A stretch of DNA of 64,000 bases from Cristatella mucedo. Its lineage: Eukaryota; Bryozoa; Phylactolaemata; Cristatellidae. The notes under the pieces are model-generated. The model ran no database searches, was not told the DNA's origin, and saw only the letters and a program-made list of their open reading frames with translations. This document shows, piece by piece, positions 63,158 to 64,000 of the stretch; the first letter of the stretch is position 1, and each line of letters opens with the position of its first letter. The stretch is taken from the NCBI GenBank assembly GCA_009760855.2, contig WPIO01000051.1:1044001-1108000 (forward strand), written 5' to 3'. The position numbers were made by a program, and so were the translations under genes.

Positions 63158-63225
63158 TACGAAACAGCAGCGGCAGCAATAGCTGCAGTAACAGCGGAAG
63201 CAGCAGCAGCAACAGCGGGGCCGGT
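63158..63225. repeat. Imperfect CAG/AGC-rich trinucleotide tract
   Basis: Repeated AGCAGC, GGCAGCAAT and CAGTAACAGCGG words. It is not in a supported reading frame. Confidence 0.7.
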
Positions 63226-63339
63226 GCTAAAAACGAGAATCCGGTCGCGAGCGATGCCCATGTCTGACTGTTCACGTGACTTGCCTTATTAAGCTCATGC
63301 CGTGTAGCCAACAACATAAATGCCAGTGGTTGTAATTAG

Positions 63340-64000
63340 CCGGGAGCAGCCGAGAGCCTGCAATAGCTCCGCTTTCACGACCTCCGACGGAGACCGAGAG
63401 GAGCCTCAGGTAAGACTCCGCCTCAGGTAAGATGCCGCCGTCTGGGCGTTGAGTGCGCAGACCGCCACGATGTGCCGCTGTCCCTCCATGTGAGGTGCTA
63501 AGCCCGCTGCCGTTGCCGCCGTTGCCGCAGTCGCCACGGCTGCCGCCTTCCCGTTGACGGTGTCGAGCTATCGGCGCTGAGTTCGCCGATTGATCTACTG
63601 AGTCAATTCGCCGCGAGCTCGCGAGCCTCGGCGCCGGTGGCTGGAAGCAGGCTCGCAGCGGGTAAGTTTCGAAGACCGTCCGTTCAGAGTCCCGCCGGCG
63701 CAGCTGAGCACACCTCCCGCTCCCCTTCGCGATCGCTCGCTAGAAGCGTGCGACCGGCGGCCTGTGTCCCGCCGCCTCCGACGCGTTCGAAACGGGCCCA
63801 ACGTCGGCCACCGGAGGGCGCCGCCACAATGGGTGGCGGCGGTGCGGCGACGGGCGGTGCCCTCGTCTCGAGCGATGCGAGCCGGGGCTGACGCCGACAC
63901 CTGCCACCGCCGTTGCAGCGGCGGTTGCTGGAGGTCTGTCGGGCCGCCCGCCGAAATTGGCAGCCGCAGCGAGCCCGACTCGCTGCAGCGGATGAGTTCG
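63340..64000 (+). promoter_or_regulatory. CpG-rich segment, probable promoter or first exon of a gene beyond the right edge
   Basis: Very GC- and CpG-rich DNA with three good donor-like sites: CAG|GTAAGA at 63,410 and again at 63,427, and GCGG|GTAAGT near 63,662. This fits a non-coding first exon on the plus strand. The small ORFs here (63595-63900 minus, 63637-63891 plus) are probably composition artefacts. Confidence 0.35.

Noticed and set aside
63595-63900. Arg/Ala-rich ORFs at the right edge
   Set aside because: CpG-rich composition keeps several frames open; no motif or consistent splice structure.

Overview
The window is animal nuclear DNA, most likely from an invertebrate. The evidence is three intron-containing protein genes with GT-AG splice sites, a single-pass receptor-like gene, a GT10 fucosyltransferase, CR1/L2-type LINEs, tRNA-derived SINEs, hAT and MULE transposons, a Polinton, and long GA and TG microsatellites. 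The sequence alone does not fix the phylum. There is no bacterial operon structure, CRISPR array or free-standing tRNA or rRNA gene.

Layout. (1) 1-7.2 kb: the last two coding exons of a plus-strand gene for a cysteine-rich, possibly C-type-lectin-like single-pass membrane protein. A FLYWCH-type MULE transposon with unusual terminal repeats lies in the DNA just upstream. (2) 7.1-15.0 kb: a complete minus-strand KRR1 gene (ribosome biogenesis, nine coding exons, 338 aa). It is tail-to-tail with the previous gene, and the predicted 3' ends overlap. (3) 15-29.3 kb: gene-poor repeat country with 3' fragments of one LINE family, two SINE families, a satellite of about 180 bp present in both orientations, a 0.6 kb inverted-repeat structure, a hAT fossil and long GA tracts. 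(4) 29.3-45.5 kb: one AT-rich Polinton/Maverick of about 16.2 kb, bounded by inverted repeats of about 250 bp. It holds protein-primed DNA polymerase B, a double-jelly-roll capsid region, a YqaJ-like nuclease region, an integrase, and two blocks of phage-tail-fibre-like repeat proteins. It is a broken fossil. (5) 46.4-55.4 kb: a complete two-exon alpha-1,3-fucosyltransferase gene (470 aa) with a 6.8 kb intron. (6) 55.4-64 kb: more SINE and LINE copies, including the longest LINE (58.9-60.9 kb), a dispersed repeat also found in the fucosyltransferase intron, and a GC-rich segment at the right edge that looks like the promoter or first exon of a gene running off the window.

The host genes share no pathway: KRR1 works in the nucleolus, the fucosyltransferase in the Golgi, and the receptor-like protein at a membrane. 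The exon-intron structures were worked out by hand from splice signals, frame continuity and family resemblance. The most unusual object is the Polinton with tail-fibre-like genes. The MULE with palindromic-unit ends, the SINE-LINE shared tails and the inverted satellite arrays are the next most useful leads.
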